Origin: Gammaproteobacteria bacterium
GTDB taxonomy: Bacteria > Pseudomonadota > Gammaproteobacteria > Xanthomonadales > Wenzhouxiangellaceae
NCBI GenBank assembly: GCA_021772975.1
Contig: JAJFKY010000016.1
Coordinates: 1 to 64,000 of the forward strand
Length of the DNA stretch: 64,000 bases
Reading direction: 5' to 3'
Shown here: positions 26,970 to 34,898 of the stretch, piece after piece
Numbering within the stretch: the stretch's first letter is position 1
How the letters are laid out: every line of letters begins with the position of its first letter
The notes under the pieces: model-generated
What the model was told of the DNA's origin: nothing
The model's database searches: none
What the model saw: the letters and a program-made list of their open reading frames with translations, nothing else
Translations under genes and position numbers: made by a program

Positions 26970-29024
26970 ATGGTGACTTTGGCATTCTTTATTAAACAAC
27001 GCACGTATTTAGCACTACGCCGCCTGTGGTTGAAAACCCTGCTGGTCGCGATGTTGACTATCAGTAACCCCCTGCTGGACAGTCATGCTTCTGGGATATC
27101 CCCTTTACAGCAAACCGCTTTCCGCCAGCAGGCAGACCTGCTGTTTTTGGATGGTGTGATTGAGGCGATTTTCTCCAGTGATGACGATATCGACGACGAT
27201 GCCGAGGATGACGCCGAGGACGATGCGGAGGACGATGCCGAGGACGATGCGGAGGACGATGCGGAGGACGATGCGGAGGACGATGCGGAGGACGATGCGG
27301 AGGACGATGCCGAGGATGATGCCGAGGATGATGCCGAGGACGATGCCGAGGATGATGCCGAGGATGATGCCGAGGATGATGCCGAGGATGATGCCGAGGA
27401 CGATGCCGAGGACGATGCCGAGGACGATGCCGAGGACGATGCCGAGGACGATGCCGAGGATGATGCCGAGGACGATGCCGAGGACGATGCCGAGGACGAT
27501 GCCGAGGATGATGCCGAGGATGATTCAGAAGACGACTTTGATGATGACGAACTGGATGAGTCGGATGTAACTGACATAGATGACGAGTTGGGTGAAGGCT
27601 TGAGTAATCGCGGCCGGGGACGTGGCCGAGGCCGGGGACGCAGCGGTAGGGATGATCAGACAGAGGATGAGTTTGAAAACAATTCTGGCCCTGGCAGTGG
27701 TGATGACGATGACGACAGCGACTCGGGCAGCAGCAACAGCGGATCTGGCAATGATGATGACGAAACTGAATCCGAGAATGGATCCAGCGAAGGTGAGTCC
27801 GGGCGTGGCAGGGGGCGTGGCAGAGGAGGTTCAAATGGGGAAAACGAAGCGACCAGCAGTCAAAGCAATAACAGCTCAAGTACCGCAGGGGTACTAGGCC
27901 GTATCGACAACGAGGTGTTTGAAACTGCCCTGGATCAGGATGGTAACCTGATCAGCCGGCAGGAGTTGATTGTGCTGGCGACAGCAGATGATTTGGCAGT
28001 GTTGCAGGGAATCAATCTGCAGCACTTGCAACACAGCCCATTGCCGGCGCTAAATCGGACGCTGGTCCGCTTGCGGGTGCCAGACAGGATCAGTCTGGAA
28101 TCAGCGCTGCGCAGGGTGCAGGCATTGTTGCCGGACACTCCCATCGATTTTAACCACGGTTATGCGCTGGAGCAGAGCGCGGTGAGTCACTCCGGCAACA
28201 GCCACGCCAGGTCGCCGCGCGCACTGTATTCACTGCCGGATATCGCCACCGGTCTGGGTTTGCGGATTGGCATGATCGACAGCACCATTGATATCAGCCA
28301 TCCGGCGTTCAGCAGTGCGCTAATTGATCAACGAGATTTCGTAAACTATCAGTATCAGCGGGTACGAGAGCATGGTACCGCGGTGGCCTCGATTCTGGTG
28401 GGCACCGCGCCCGATTATCAGGGTATTTTGCCGCAGGCTGAACTGTTATCCGCCGCGGTTTTTTTCCGTGACGGGGAAAATCATCTGATTGCCACCACTT
28501 TCAGTCTGATCAGAGCACTGGATTGGTTATCCGATGCACAGGTTCATGTCATCAATATGAGCCTGGCTGGTCCGGAAAATAATGTATTACGGGCAGCAGT
28601 CAACAAGGTATTGGAATCAGGCATCCTGGTGGTTGCGGCTGCCGGTAATGCTGGTCCCACAGCTCCGCCGCGCTATCCCGCAGCTTATCCGGATGTGATC
28701 GCGGTCACCGCGATTGATAGCAATAACCGCGTTTACCGGCTGGCCAACCGCGGGCCATATATAGACTTCTCAGCGCCTGGTGTAGGCATCATGGCAGCCG
28801 CGGTTAATTCGGGTTATACCAGCAGCACCGGTACCTCGTTCGCCACACCATTCGTGGCTGCGCTGCTGGCCATATTAGAAACCCAGCAGGGCGGGTGGAA
28901 CCAACAGCGGGCACTGGAAGCGATGCAGCAGAATGTTTTCGACCTGGGTGAGCCCGGTTATGATACTGTCTATGGTTATGGTCTGGCTGGATCGAGTTAT
29001 TACCGCAGCCAGCCAGTCGAATAA
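26970..29024 (+). CDS. Subtilisin-family (S8) serine protease with long Ala-Glu-Asp-Asp repeat
   Basis: 684 residues from the ATG at 26970, chosen because AAGAGG lies 6 nt upstream; an earlier ATG at 26916 is in frame. A signal-anchor-like N-terminus (about residues 15-40) precedes 27 AEDD units at residues 78-185, then a Gly/Arg tract (RGRGRGRGRGRSGR), Asp/Ser-rich linkers and a domain of about 90 residues (ELIVLATADDLAVLQGI) like an inhibitor/propeptide. The catalytic domain has Asp437 in GMIDS, His468 in EHGTAVAS, Asn560 in AAAGNAGP and Ser623 in GTSFATP, so it looks active. Proteases of this layout are often encoded with an ECF sigma/anti-sigma pair, which lies 2.3 kb downstream on the other strand. 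Confidence 0.9.
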   Translation: MVTLAFFIKQRTYLALRRLWLKTLLVAMLTISNPLLDSHASGISPLQQTAFRQQADLLFLDGVIEAIFSSDDDIDDDAEDDAEDDAEDDAEDDAEDDAEDDAEDDAEDDAEDDAEDDAEDDAEDDAEDDAEDDAEDDAEDDAEDDAEDDAEDDAEDDAEDDAEDDAEDDAEDDAEDDAEDDAEDDSEDDFDDDELDESDVTDIDDELGEGLSNRGRGRGRGRGRSGRDDQTEDEFENNSGPGSGDDDDDSDSGSSNSGSGNDDDETESENGSSEGESGRGRGRGRGGSNGENEATSSQSNNSSSTAGVLGRIDNEVFETALDQDGNLISRQELIVLATADDLAVLQGINLQHLQHSPLPALNRTLVRLRVPDRISLESALRRVQALLPDTPIDFNHGYALEQSAVSHSGNSHARSPRALYSLPDIATGLGLRIGMIDSTIDISHPAFSSALIDQRDFVNYQYQRVREHGTAVASILVGTAPDYQGILPQAELLSAAVFFRDGENHLIATTFSLIRALDWLSDAQVHVINMSLAGPENNVLRAAVNKVLESGILVVAAAGNAGPTAPPRYPAAYPDVIAVTAIDSNNRVYRLANRGPYIDFSAPGVGIMAAAVNSGYTSSTGTSFATPFVAALLAILETQQGGWNQQRALEAMQQNVFDLGEPGYDTVYGYGLAGSSYYRSQPVE
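27201..27524 (+). repeat. 27 tandem 12-bp units encoding AEDD
   Basis: Units GC(C/G)-GAG-GA(C/T)-GA(C/T) repeat 27 times without interruption, varying only at synonymous third positions in the Ala and Asp codons. A 28th unit with Ser replacing Ala follows. The 12-bp period keeps the frame on slippage. All six frames stay open here, which produces long false ORFs. Confidence 0.97.
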
Positions 29025-29037
29025 TCACGGGGGGCGG

Positions 29038-29066
29038 TAGGTCAGCTTAGGCGTAAGCCGACAACT
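29038..29066 (+). repeat. REP-like element, TAGGTCAGCTTAGGCG copy
   Basis: Matches the element at 11714-11750 (TAGGTC-GCTTAGGCG ... TAAGCCGACA). It lies 14 bp after the subtilase stop. Confidence 0.65.
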
Positions 29067-29280
29067 GCACAATAACCATTAACTGTAGAGCTTCAGATCA
29101 AGTCTGGATCTTCTACGCTTGACACTCTAAGCTAACCTTCATTCTATCAGACTTATAAAGTATGAATTACCTGCGCTTGCGCAAGGATAAGGCCTGAGTT
29201 TTCTAGATGCTTTCCGGGTTCATTAAATATATTTTACCGTGCCTGTGTCCGGGTTTTGGATTGTATTCGCCTTATCAAAC

Positions 29281-29310
29281 CTGTCATTCTGAACGTAATG
29301 AAGAATCTTC
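29281..29310 (+). repeat. Dispersed repeat of the CATTCTGAACG...GAAGAATCTT type
   Basis: Same family as 961-989 (minus strand) and the cores inside the 170-bp repeats at 1181 and 1371. Confidence 0.7.
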
Positions 29311-29354
29311 TAACGGTTTATATCAGAGCATTACAACAGCAGCGCATTCCAGAG

Positions 29355-30395
29355 TTACAAAGTAAATTTAACTTGCGTTTCAATTCGGTTTTCGGTGTAA
29401 TCAGCGCCCGGAAGATTAGAAGAGTAATTGCGGTACTGGTATTCAAACAGCAGGTCCCAGCGTTTGTTCAAAGGCAATTCCATGCGTGCCCGTAAGCGGT
29501 GTCGGTCGTCATCACGGATTTCACCGATGGACGGTGTGATCGAATCATAATTGCGGATTTCATATCGCCAGTCGGCGCGCAGGCGCATTGCCTGTTCGCC
29601 GATATTGAAGCGGCGAGCATAGCGCAAATCAAAAGTATGTCCGTCAAAATCAAACTGATCAGCTATGGTGTTTTCATTTTCATAGCGATAGCCGGTCACA
29701 AAATATTCGCGAACCCCATCCAGAAAATAATACACGTCGGCTTCCAGTACATGTACATCGGCATCGCGGTCCGGGTTGTTGTCAAACGTTTTATCACGAT
29801 AGGCATAAGCGCCACGGATGTAGATCTTTTTGGTTAAAAAACTGGTGACATATGGCGAATATTGCAGGATGTCAAGAAAGCCATCGCCACCCAGGCGTGC
29901 GTGGGTGGCATAAAAGGATGCACCGACATCCAGTTGTTCAAAATTATGCTTAAGGTTCACTGAGCCGGTATGAAGCTGCAAATCAAAGTCGGTTTCCTCA
30001 AAATAGGCACGCTGGCTGAAGCTATAGCCCAGGTCAAGTTCGGTGCCCTGTTTGAAACTGTGCTCGTATCCAAGGTCAAGATCGAATACCGCCGCAAAGT
30101 CCCCCACGTTGATATTGGTGTCCAACTCATCCACCGAAACATTGTCGTCATACTGAATGCCGGCAGCTACCTCGACGGTGATTGGCAGAGCAACGACATC
30201 TTCCTGGTCGGCCGCATCATCATCAGTATCATCGGAAGTCTTGGATTGTTGTTCCAACGGTTGCTGACTGGTGGTTTCTTCTGTTTGGGTCTCGGTTTCA
30301 CTGGCCCATGACTCTGCTGAAAATAAGGCGCTGCAAGCCAAGCCTGTGCACAGTGCTTGCACGAGCAATAATTCACCTGGTTTTCTGGCCCTCAT
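29355..30395 (-). CDS. Outer-membrane beta-barrel protein (putative porin 2 type)
   Basis: 346 residues from the ATG at 30395, which has GAGGA about 7 nt upstream and starts a signal peptide (MRARKPGELLLVQALCTGLA). The longer frame to 30476 is rejected. A Gln/Thr/Asp-rich linker (residues ~28-65) leads into alternating amphipathic strands such as FDLDLGYEHSF, LDLGYSFSQRAYF, VGASFYATHARL and YFVTGYRYENENT. The last strand ends in an aromatic/leucine C-terminal residue (IETQVKFTL), as expected for insertion by the Bam complex. It is transcribed behind the anti-sigma gene with a 115-bp gap, so it may belong to the regulon of the ECF sigma factor. The substrate is unknown. Confidence 0.75.
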   Translation of the reverse strand: MRARKPGELLLVQALCTGLACSALFSAESWASETETQTEETTSQQPLEQQSKTSDDTDDDAADQEDVVALPITVEVAAGIQYDDNVSVDELDTNINVGDFAAVFDLDLGYEHSFKQGTELDLGYSFSQRAYFEETDFDLQLHTGSVNLKHNFEQLDVGASFYATHARLGGDGFLDILQYSPYVTSFLTKKIYIRGAYAYRDKTFDNNPDRDADVHVLEADVYYFLDGVREYFVTGYRYENENTIADQFDFDGHTFDLRYARRFNIGEQAMRLRADWRYEIRNYDSITPSIGEIRDDDRHRLRARMELPLNKRWDLLFEYQYRNYSSNLPGADYTENRIETQVKFTL

Positions 30396-30510
30396 GATAT
30401 TTTCCTCATTCTTTTTGGTATTGATTAACCTGCGTAACGCACGTGATATGACCGCATTTAAGTGGTTCTGGGGCAATCAAGAATAATTTTTTACCGACCC
30501 ACCATTACTA

Positions 30511-31302
30511 TTACTGGCGCCAACCCTGTTGAATAACCGCTTGCTCTTGAGCAGCACCCAGTGCATCGCCTCGCATATGCTGATCGACAAACTGATTGAT
30601 TGCATACGAATCTGCTGCACCGGCGGTAACATAATATTCTCCGTTCGTTGCGCCATTGCCAACGAAACTGGTCACCTGAAGGTTCCATTGGTCGGTTCCC
30701 CTGCAGGCTACCGAATGCATGCCGCCGGCAGCGGATGCGGTACGGAATTCACGGCAATAAACACCGTCTCTGGTTTGGAAGCTTAATATCGGCGTCACGC
30801 TGTAATCCTCAGTCAATGCCTGGCTGGTTGCGGAAGGCGTGTTTTCCAATACCGCAAACAGGGGGGCATCGGCGCTGATGATACGAGCCAATCCGTATTG
30901 GTCTGCAGCCGTTGATGTATCCTCCATGGTATTCCAGAAATTAATATTCCCACCGATCAGGATACCCACCGCAAGCGCGGCAGCCATCCCAGCCGCGGGC
31001 AGCCATGAGCCGAAGGTTTGGTGGATAAAGTCGTTAAACCGCCCCACGCTGGAACGTCGTTCTGGTTTGACATGTGGATCACGCAGCATCGCCAATACAG
31101 ATTCCGGCAGCGGGGCTTTATCGATGGATGAATAAGTTTGTTTGACCACCTGACTGGCTTGTTCCAGTTGTTGTAAGCGCTGCTGCAGCGATCGGTCACT
31201 GCGCAGCGCTTGTGCAATTATTTGCTGCTGGTCTGCGGGCAATTCGCCGTCGAGATAGGCCGACAGTTGCTGATCGCTGATTGGCATGGGACCTGTTTGC
31301 AT
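30511..31302 (-). CDS. Anti-sigma factor (RseA-like, non-zinc)
   Basis: 263 residues. The N-terminal cytoplasmic region begins ISDQQLSAYLDGELP, typical of anti-sigma domains, but has no H-x3-C-x2-C zinc motif. A single transmembrane helix (AAGMAAALAVGILIGGNI) lies at about residues 97-118. The periplasmic part is Ser/Thr/Ala-rich (ATSQALTEDYS, YCREFRTASA, with two Cys) and ends with a short helical tail. It starts 25 bp after the sigma gene on the same strand, the standard arrangement for a membrane anti-sigma factor that holds its sigma inactive until proteolysis. The released sigma probably controls the nearby barrel and protease genes (inference). Confidence 0.8.
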   Translation of the reverse strand: MQTGPMPISDQQLSAYLDGELPADQQQIIAQALRSDRSLQQRLQQLEQASQVVKQTYSSIDKAPLPESVLAMLRDPHVKPERRSSVGRFNDFIHQTFGSWLPAAGMAAALAVGILIGGNINFWNTMEDTSTAADQYGLARIISADAPLFAVLENTPSATSQALTEDYSVTPILSFQTRDGVYCREFRTASAAGGMHSVACRGTDQWNLQVTSFVGNGATNGEYYVTAGAADSYAINQFVDQHMRGDALGAAQEQAVIQQGWRQ

Positions 31303-31327
31303 GGTTGCTTACTCGTGCCTGTAGGGT

Positions 31328-31840
31328 TTATTGAACTGCTTGTCGCTCATTAAAATTTAGCTGTTCCATCAGTTTCTTTCGCGCTCTTGCCAGACGGCTC
31401 ATCACTGTACCGATCGGAATGTCCAGTATGTCGGCAACTTCCTTGTATGAGTAACCTTCCAAAGAGATCAAGGCCAGCACTGCACGTTGTGATTCATCCA
31501 AATTTTGCATTGCCTGGTTGACCTCGGTCAGGGTTAACCGGTCCAGCGCAAGCTGTTCGCCCTCCAGCGCGCCCAGCCGCCATTCGATCTCTTCGCTACC
31601 CGGCGTTACCTGCCGGGTATTTTTTCTGATCTCATCAATCCAGAGATTTTTGCACACCCGGTACATCCAGCCAATAAAGCCACTATCCAACGGCGCACCT
31701 TTGACGAGCAGGCGTTCTACCGTGGTCTGCAACAGATCATCGGCATCTGCCTGCGATCCGGTCAACGCATACGCAAACCGCCGCAAGCGGGGAAGATGCT
31801 CAATAATCGCACTGCGCAGGGCGTTATCCGAATGCTTCAA
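31328..31840 (-). CDS. ECF-type RNA polymerase sigma factor
   Basis: 170 residues, the usual ECF size. Region 2 is visible as RRFAYALTGSQADADDLLQ and WMYRVCKNLWIDEIRKN. Region 4 is visible as LISLEGYSYKEVADILDI and PIGTVMSRLARARKKL, a helix-turn-helix for the -35 box. Region 3 is absent, as in all ECF factors. A TAAGGAG/AGAGG-rich stretch precedes the ATG. It heads the operon with the anti-sigma gene. Upstream, GGAATAAAA and CGTTTAA, about 16 bp apart, could form an autoregulated promoter, but this is only a pattern match. Confidence 0.93.
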   Translation of the reverse strand: MKHSDNALRSAIIEHLPRLRRFAYALTGSQADADDLLQTTVERLLVKGAPLDSGFIGWMYRVCKNLWIDEIRKNTRQVTPGSEEIEWRLGALEGEQLALDRLTLTEVNQAMQNLDESQRAVLALISLEGYSYKEVADILDIPIGTVMSRLARARKKLMEQLNFNERQAVQ

Positions 31841-32235
31841 CCTCTACTCCTTAAACGAACCATGTCAGGGTTTTATTCCAATCATCAGAAGATTGTAGAG
31901 TTTTACGCCGGTAAAGTAAGCAAATTGATCAACAGTGCAGTGGGTTATATCCCGTAACGGAATCGGTGAGTATAAACGGGTAAAGCGGATTACTGTGGCT
32001 TTGTCCGCCACAAATGAAGGACTACCCCAGCTCATGTCGGCTCAAGCTGGCCCATGATCTGTCGGATTTTTTCATGGCCAGGTTATTTTACTACCTGATA
32101 CATCAAATCAAATCTTGCCTGATCCCGATAGCCTGGTAGGATCAGTGGTGGCAGTTGCCGTTAGCGCGTTGCGGATTTCCCCCAATCATGAAATGCTTCT
32201 GGCTGGTCAATCACAGTGTGTGCTAAGTTTTGACA
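31841..32235. other. Divergent promoter region between the sigma gene and apbE
   Basis: 395 bp, no gene seen. The right half (from TTACTACCTGATA near 32090 to the apbE start) is the same sequence that was duplicated with the apbE pseudogene at 23871-24003, so it probably contains the apbE promoter. The left edge holds the leader of the sigma gene. Confidence 0.6.
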
Positions 32236-33258
32236 GTGATCAGATATCGTTTAAGTTTCAGTCTGGCCGTGATCCTGCTGATTCTGGTTGGCTGCACCAG
32301 CCAGTCCGGCTCCGATCCGGTCCGGATTATCGGTAACACCATGGGCACCAGTTATTCGGTGCAACTGGATATATTGCCGGCTGATGTTTCCGCTGATCAG
32401 CTGAAAGATCAGCTGGAAGTCATCCTGGCCGACATCACCCGCCAGATGTCCACCTATGAGCCGGATTCGGAAATCAGTCAGTTCAATCAATCCACCAGCA
32501 CTGATTGGATAGCGGTCTCCGAACCCCTGGCGTTACTGGTATCGGTAGCCGAAGGACACAGTCTGCTGAGTGGCGGCGCGCTTGACATCACCGTTGGGCC
32601 ATTGGTTGAGTTATGGGGATTTGGCCCACAACTCAGCAGTCAGCAACCGGAAACAGCGGCTATCCAGGCCACCCGGGAATATATTGGCCATGACCTGCTG
32701 GAGTGGCGCTCGCAGCCGTCGGCGCTGCGTAAACAACATCCTGAATTACAGCTTGATCTGTCCGCGATCGCCAAAGGTTATGGGGTGGATATGCTGGCGC
32801 AGCATTTGAATAGTCTGGGCATCAGCAACTACCTGGTGGACATCGGTGGCGAGTTGCGTGCGGCGGGGATGAATCCGGATGAGCAGCCCTGGCAGATTGG
32901 TGTTCAGCAGCCTGATGCGGCCGGGCCGCAGGCCAAGCTGGTGTTATCGCTCAGCGATCAGTCGGTAGCCACGTCGGGAGACTATCTGAATTTTTATATT
33001 GAAGACGGCCAGCGTTATTCGCATATTCTGGATCCACGCACCGGTTACCCGGTATTTCATCAAACCGCTTCAGTGACGGTGGTTGCCGAAACCACTACGC
33101 TGGCGGATGTCTGGGCTACCACGCTACTGGTGCTGGGGGAGGAACAGGGCATCAAACTGGCCGAACTGCACAATATCGCGGCTTTGTTTATGGTACGCGA
33201 AGGCGAGGATTTTCGCGTATCGCTCAGCTCCGAAGTGATCGGATTACTGGACAGTTGA
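32236..33258 (+). CDS. apbE: FAD:protein FMN transferase, lipoprotein
   Basis: 340 residues from the GTG at 32236. The TTG at 32230 is also possible, but the decayed copy has ATG exactly at this codon. The lipobox LLILVGC (Cys near residue 20) anchors it to a periplasm-facing membrane. Family motifs are IIGNTMGTSYSVQL, the Mg/FAD-binding GGALDITVGPLVELWGFG, SAIAKGYGVDMLA, LVDIGGELRAAG, ATSGDYLNF and HILDPRTGYP. ApbE cuts FAD and links FMN to a Thr in exported flavoproteins. A likely client, the FMN-binding protein at 39297-39809, is in this window. Confidence 0.93.
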   Translation: MIRYRLSFSLAVILLILVGCTSQSGSDPVRIIGNTMGTSYSVQLDILPADVSADQLKDQLEVILADITRQMSTYEPDSEISQFNQSTSTDWIAVSEPLALLVSVAEGHSLLSGGALDITVGPLVELWGFGPQLSSQQPETAAIQATREYIGHDLLEWRSQPSALRKQHPELQLDLSAIAKGYGVDMLAQHLNSLGISNYLVDIGGELRAAGMNPDEQPWQIGVQQPDAAGPQAKLVLSLSDQSVATSGDYLNFYIEDGQRYSHILDPRTGYPVFHQTASVTVVAETTTLADVWATTLLVLGEEQGIKLAELHNIAALFMVREGEDFRVSLSSEVIGLLDS

Positions 33259-33336
33259 TAATTGCCGCTACCTGCATGGCTGTTGAGTACGGGCTGAGTA
33301 GGATGAGTAGGGGACAGGGCTGAGTAGGGGACAGGC

Positions 33337-33361
33337 AAAAAAAGCGGAGCCGAAGCTCCGC
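33337..33361 (-). terminator. Hairpin with T-run on the minus strand
   Basis: GCGGAGC / GCTCCGC stem with a CGAA loop. The seven A's before it form a T-run when read on the minus strand, so it would stop leftward (antisense) transcription into apbE. It is not oriented as a classic terminator for apbE itself. Confidence 0.45.
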
Positions 33362-33417
33362 GAATGAGTATCCTATAAGCTAGGGAACCTCTGATTAAGT
33401 ATTCACGGAGCGCGTTT

Positions 33418-33600
33418 GTGTCGGAAAAGCCGCAGATGGCGTGGTGCGACCCGAGCGATAGTTTGCCGGACCTGGCCGAGCACCATCGGCACGTGTCTGA
33501 GGCTTTGGCGGAAAGGCTGCGGCAGCTCGAGGCAGTGTTGCAGAATGAGGTCGCTGCCACATTCGGGATTCAAGCTTTATTCAGTGATGATGGCGACTGA
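33418..33600 (+). CDS. Possible small protein (60 residues)
   Basis: Starts at a GTG following ACGGAGC and encodes a hydrophilic, Glu/Leu-rich product (HHRHVSEALAERLRQLEAVL), which may be a single amphipathic helix. It resembles nothing I can name. It lies just before the imelysin operon on the same strand. It is short and has no homolog I recognise, so it may be a real small gene or a chance frame. Confidence 0.3.
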   Translation: MSEKPQMAWCDPSDSLPDLAEHHRHVSEALAERLRQLEAVLQNEVAATFGIQALFSDDGD

Positions 33601-33698
33601 TCAGCTGCCCGTATTCACAGAACCAGTCCGGGTGGTGGTGTAATATGTTGGACGATAACTTTGAAGTTATACTGAGTAAAAGCAGTACAGGTGTTGAG

Positions 33699-34898
33699 AT
33701 GCGCCGCAGGCGTGAGCAAATGGATTTGAAACGTTGCATGCTAGGGATCGCCACGGGCTTATTGATGGCCTGTGCGGCCGTGGCGGACACGCTGCCGTCA
33801 GCTGCCGGAACGCAGCCGAGTCAGTCAGCCGCGATCAATCCGGTGGTGGATAATTACTCACGGCTCGCCGCTGCCAGCTATGCTGACAGCCTCAGCCTGA
33901 CACAGGCATTACACGCGGCTATTCAGCAACTGGTCACCCAACCCAGCGCCGAAACACTGCAGCTTGCCAGGCAGGCCTGGCTGCAGGCCCGCGCCACTTA
34001 CGGCCAGACCGAGGTATATCGATTCTACGGCGGCCCCATTGATGATATCCGGGGCCTGGAAGCGCGCATTAATGCCTGGCCCGTAGACGAGGCCTATCTG
34101 GATTATGTGCAGACCTTTGATGGCAGTAAGCTGCTCTATCAGGGTCTGATCAATCAGCCCGAACAACCGATCACGCCGGCTGCCGTGGTGGCTGCCAATG
34201 AACGCGATGGTGAGAAGAATATCAGCATGGGTTTCCATGCGATTGAGTTCTTGCTGTGGGGGCAGGATCTGTACCCGGACAGTCCGGGGCGGCGTGATTA
34301 CCAGGATTATTTATCCGCCCGGCACGCTGAGCGCAGGGGGCGGTATCTGTTGACCATCAGTGCTCTGCTGGTCGAGCATCTCCAGCAAATCGAGCAGGAC
34401 TGGTCGGCAGCAGTGACTGACAACTATCGCCGGCATTTTTTGGCCGATCCGCGGTCGTTGACCAATATGCTGACCGGGATGTATGTGCTGGCCGGCAATG
34501 AGCTGGCCGGGGAGCGGCTGGAAGTGGCTCTGGCAACCCGTGACCAGGAAGATGAACACTCCTGTTTCAGTGATAATACCCATGTCGATATCGCGATGAA
34601 TATTCAGGGTATCCGCAATGTATTTTATGGCCGCTATCAGACGCTTGATGGTACCCTCATAGAGGGTGCCGGAGTCGCTGACTGGTTACAACGGGCGGAC
34701 CCCCAGGCCTATCAGCAGACACACACCGCGCTGGACAATGCGGCTGCATTGGCGCAACAACTGCAACCGCCCTTCGATCAGGCCATCCAGGATGACAGCC
34801 AACTCGCCAGCCTGGAGAAACTCATTGTTCAGCTGCGTCTGTTTGCGCGTGTTTTAAAGCGGGTGCAGTTGCAGCCACAAACGCCTGCAGATGCCTAG
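33699..34898 (+). CDS. Imelysin-family (M75) iron-uptake protein
   Basis: 399 residues from the ATG at 33699. ATGs at 33645 and 33720 are also in frame; all place a hydrophobic export signal (MLGIATGLLMACAAV) at the N-terminus, with a possible lipobox LMAC. The imelysin core is clear: the paired four-helix bundles and the G-x-H-x-x-E signature in MGFHAIEFLLWGQD, whose His and Glu are proposed metal ligands. Family members (IrpA, EfeO-like) bind iron or other ligands at the periplasm or outer membrane; they are not proven proteases. It overlaps the next gene by 8 bp, so it is translationally coupled and the first member of a four-gene operon. Confidence 0.88.
   Translation: MRRRREQMDLKRCMLGIATGLLMACAAVADTLPSAAGTQPSQSAAINPVVDNYSRLAAASYADSLSLTQALHAAIQQLVTQPSAETLQLARQAWLQARATYGQTEVYRFYGGPIDDIRGLEARINAWPVDEAYLDYVQTFDGSKLLYQGLINQPEQPITPAAVVAANERDGEKNISMGFHAIEFLLWGQDLYPDSPGRRDYQDYLSARHAERRGRYLLTISALLVEHLQQIEQDWSAAVTDNYRRHFLADPRSLTNMLTGMYVLAGNELAGERLEVALATRDQEDEHSCFSDNTHVDIAMNIQGIRNVFYGRYQTLDGTLIEGAGVADWLQRADPQAYQQTHTALDNAAALAQQLQPPFDQAIQDDSQLASLEKLIVQLRLFARVLKRVQLQPQTPADA

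Larger units (their letters stand above)
29025..29354. other. Intergenic region with two repeat copies
   Basis: 330 bp between the convergent subtilase and beta-barrel genes. It holds a TAGGTCAGCTTAGGCG palindrome at 29038-29066 and a CATTCTGAACGTAATGAAGAATCTT repeat at 29281-29310. No gene is seen. Termination may be served by these palindromes. Confidence 0.65.

Noticed and set aside
27061-27879. Long minus-strand ORF rich in His/Pro/Arg opposite the AEDD repeat
   Set aside because: It is the reverse reading of the 12-bp repeat, which leaves every frame open. The plus-strand protein has a signal region and an intact protease domain.
33385-33415. GGGAACCTCTGATTAAG resembles ends of some insertion sequences
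   Set aside because: No partner inverted repeat, no transposase and no target duplication are visible.
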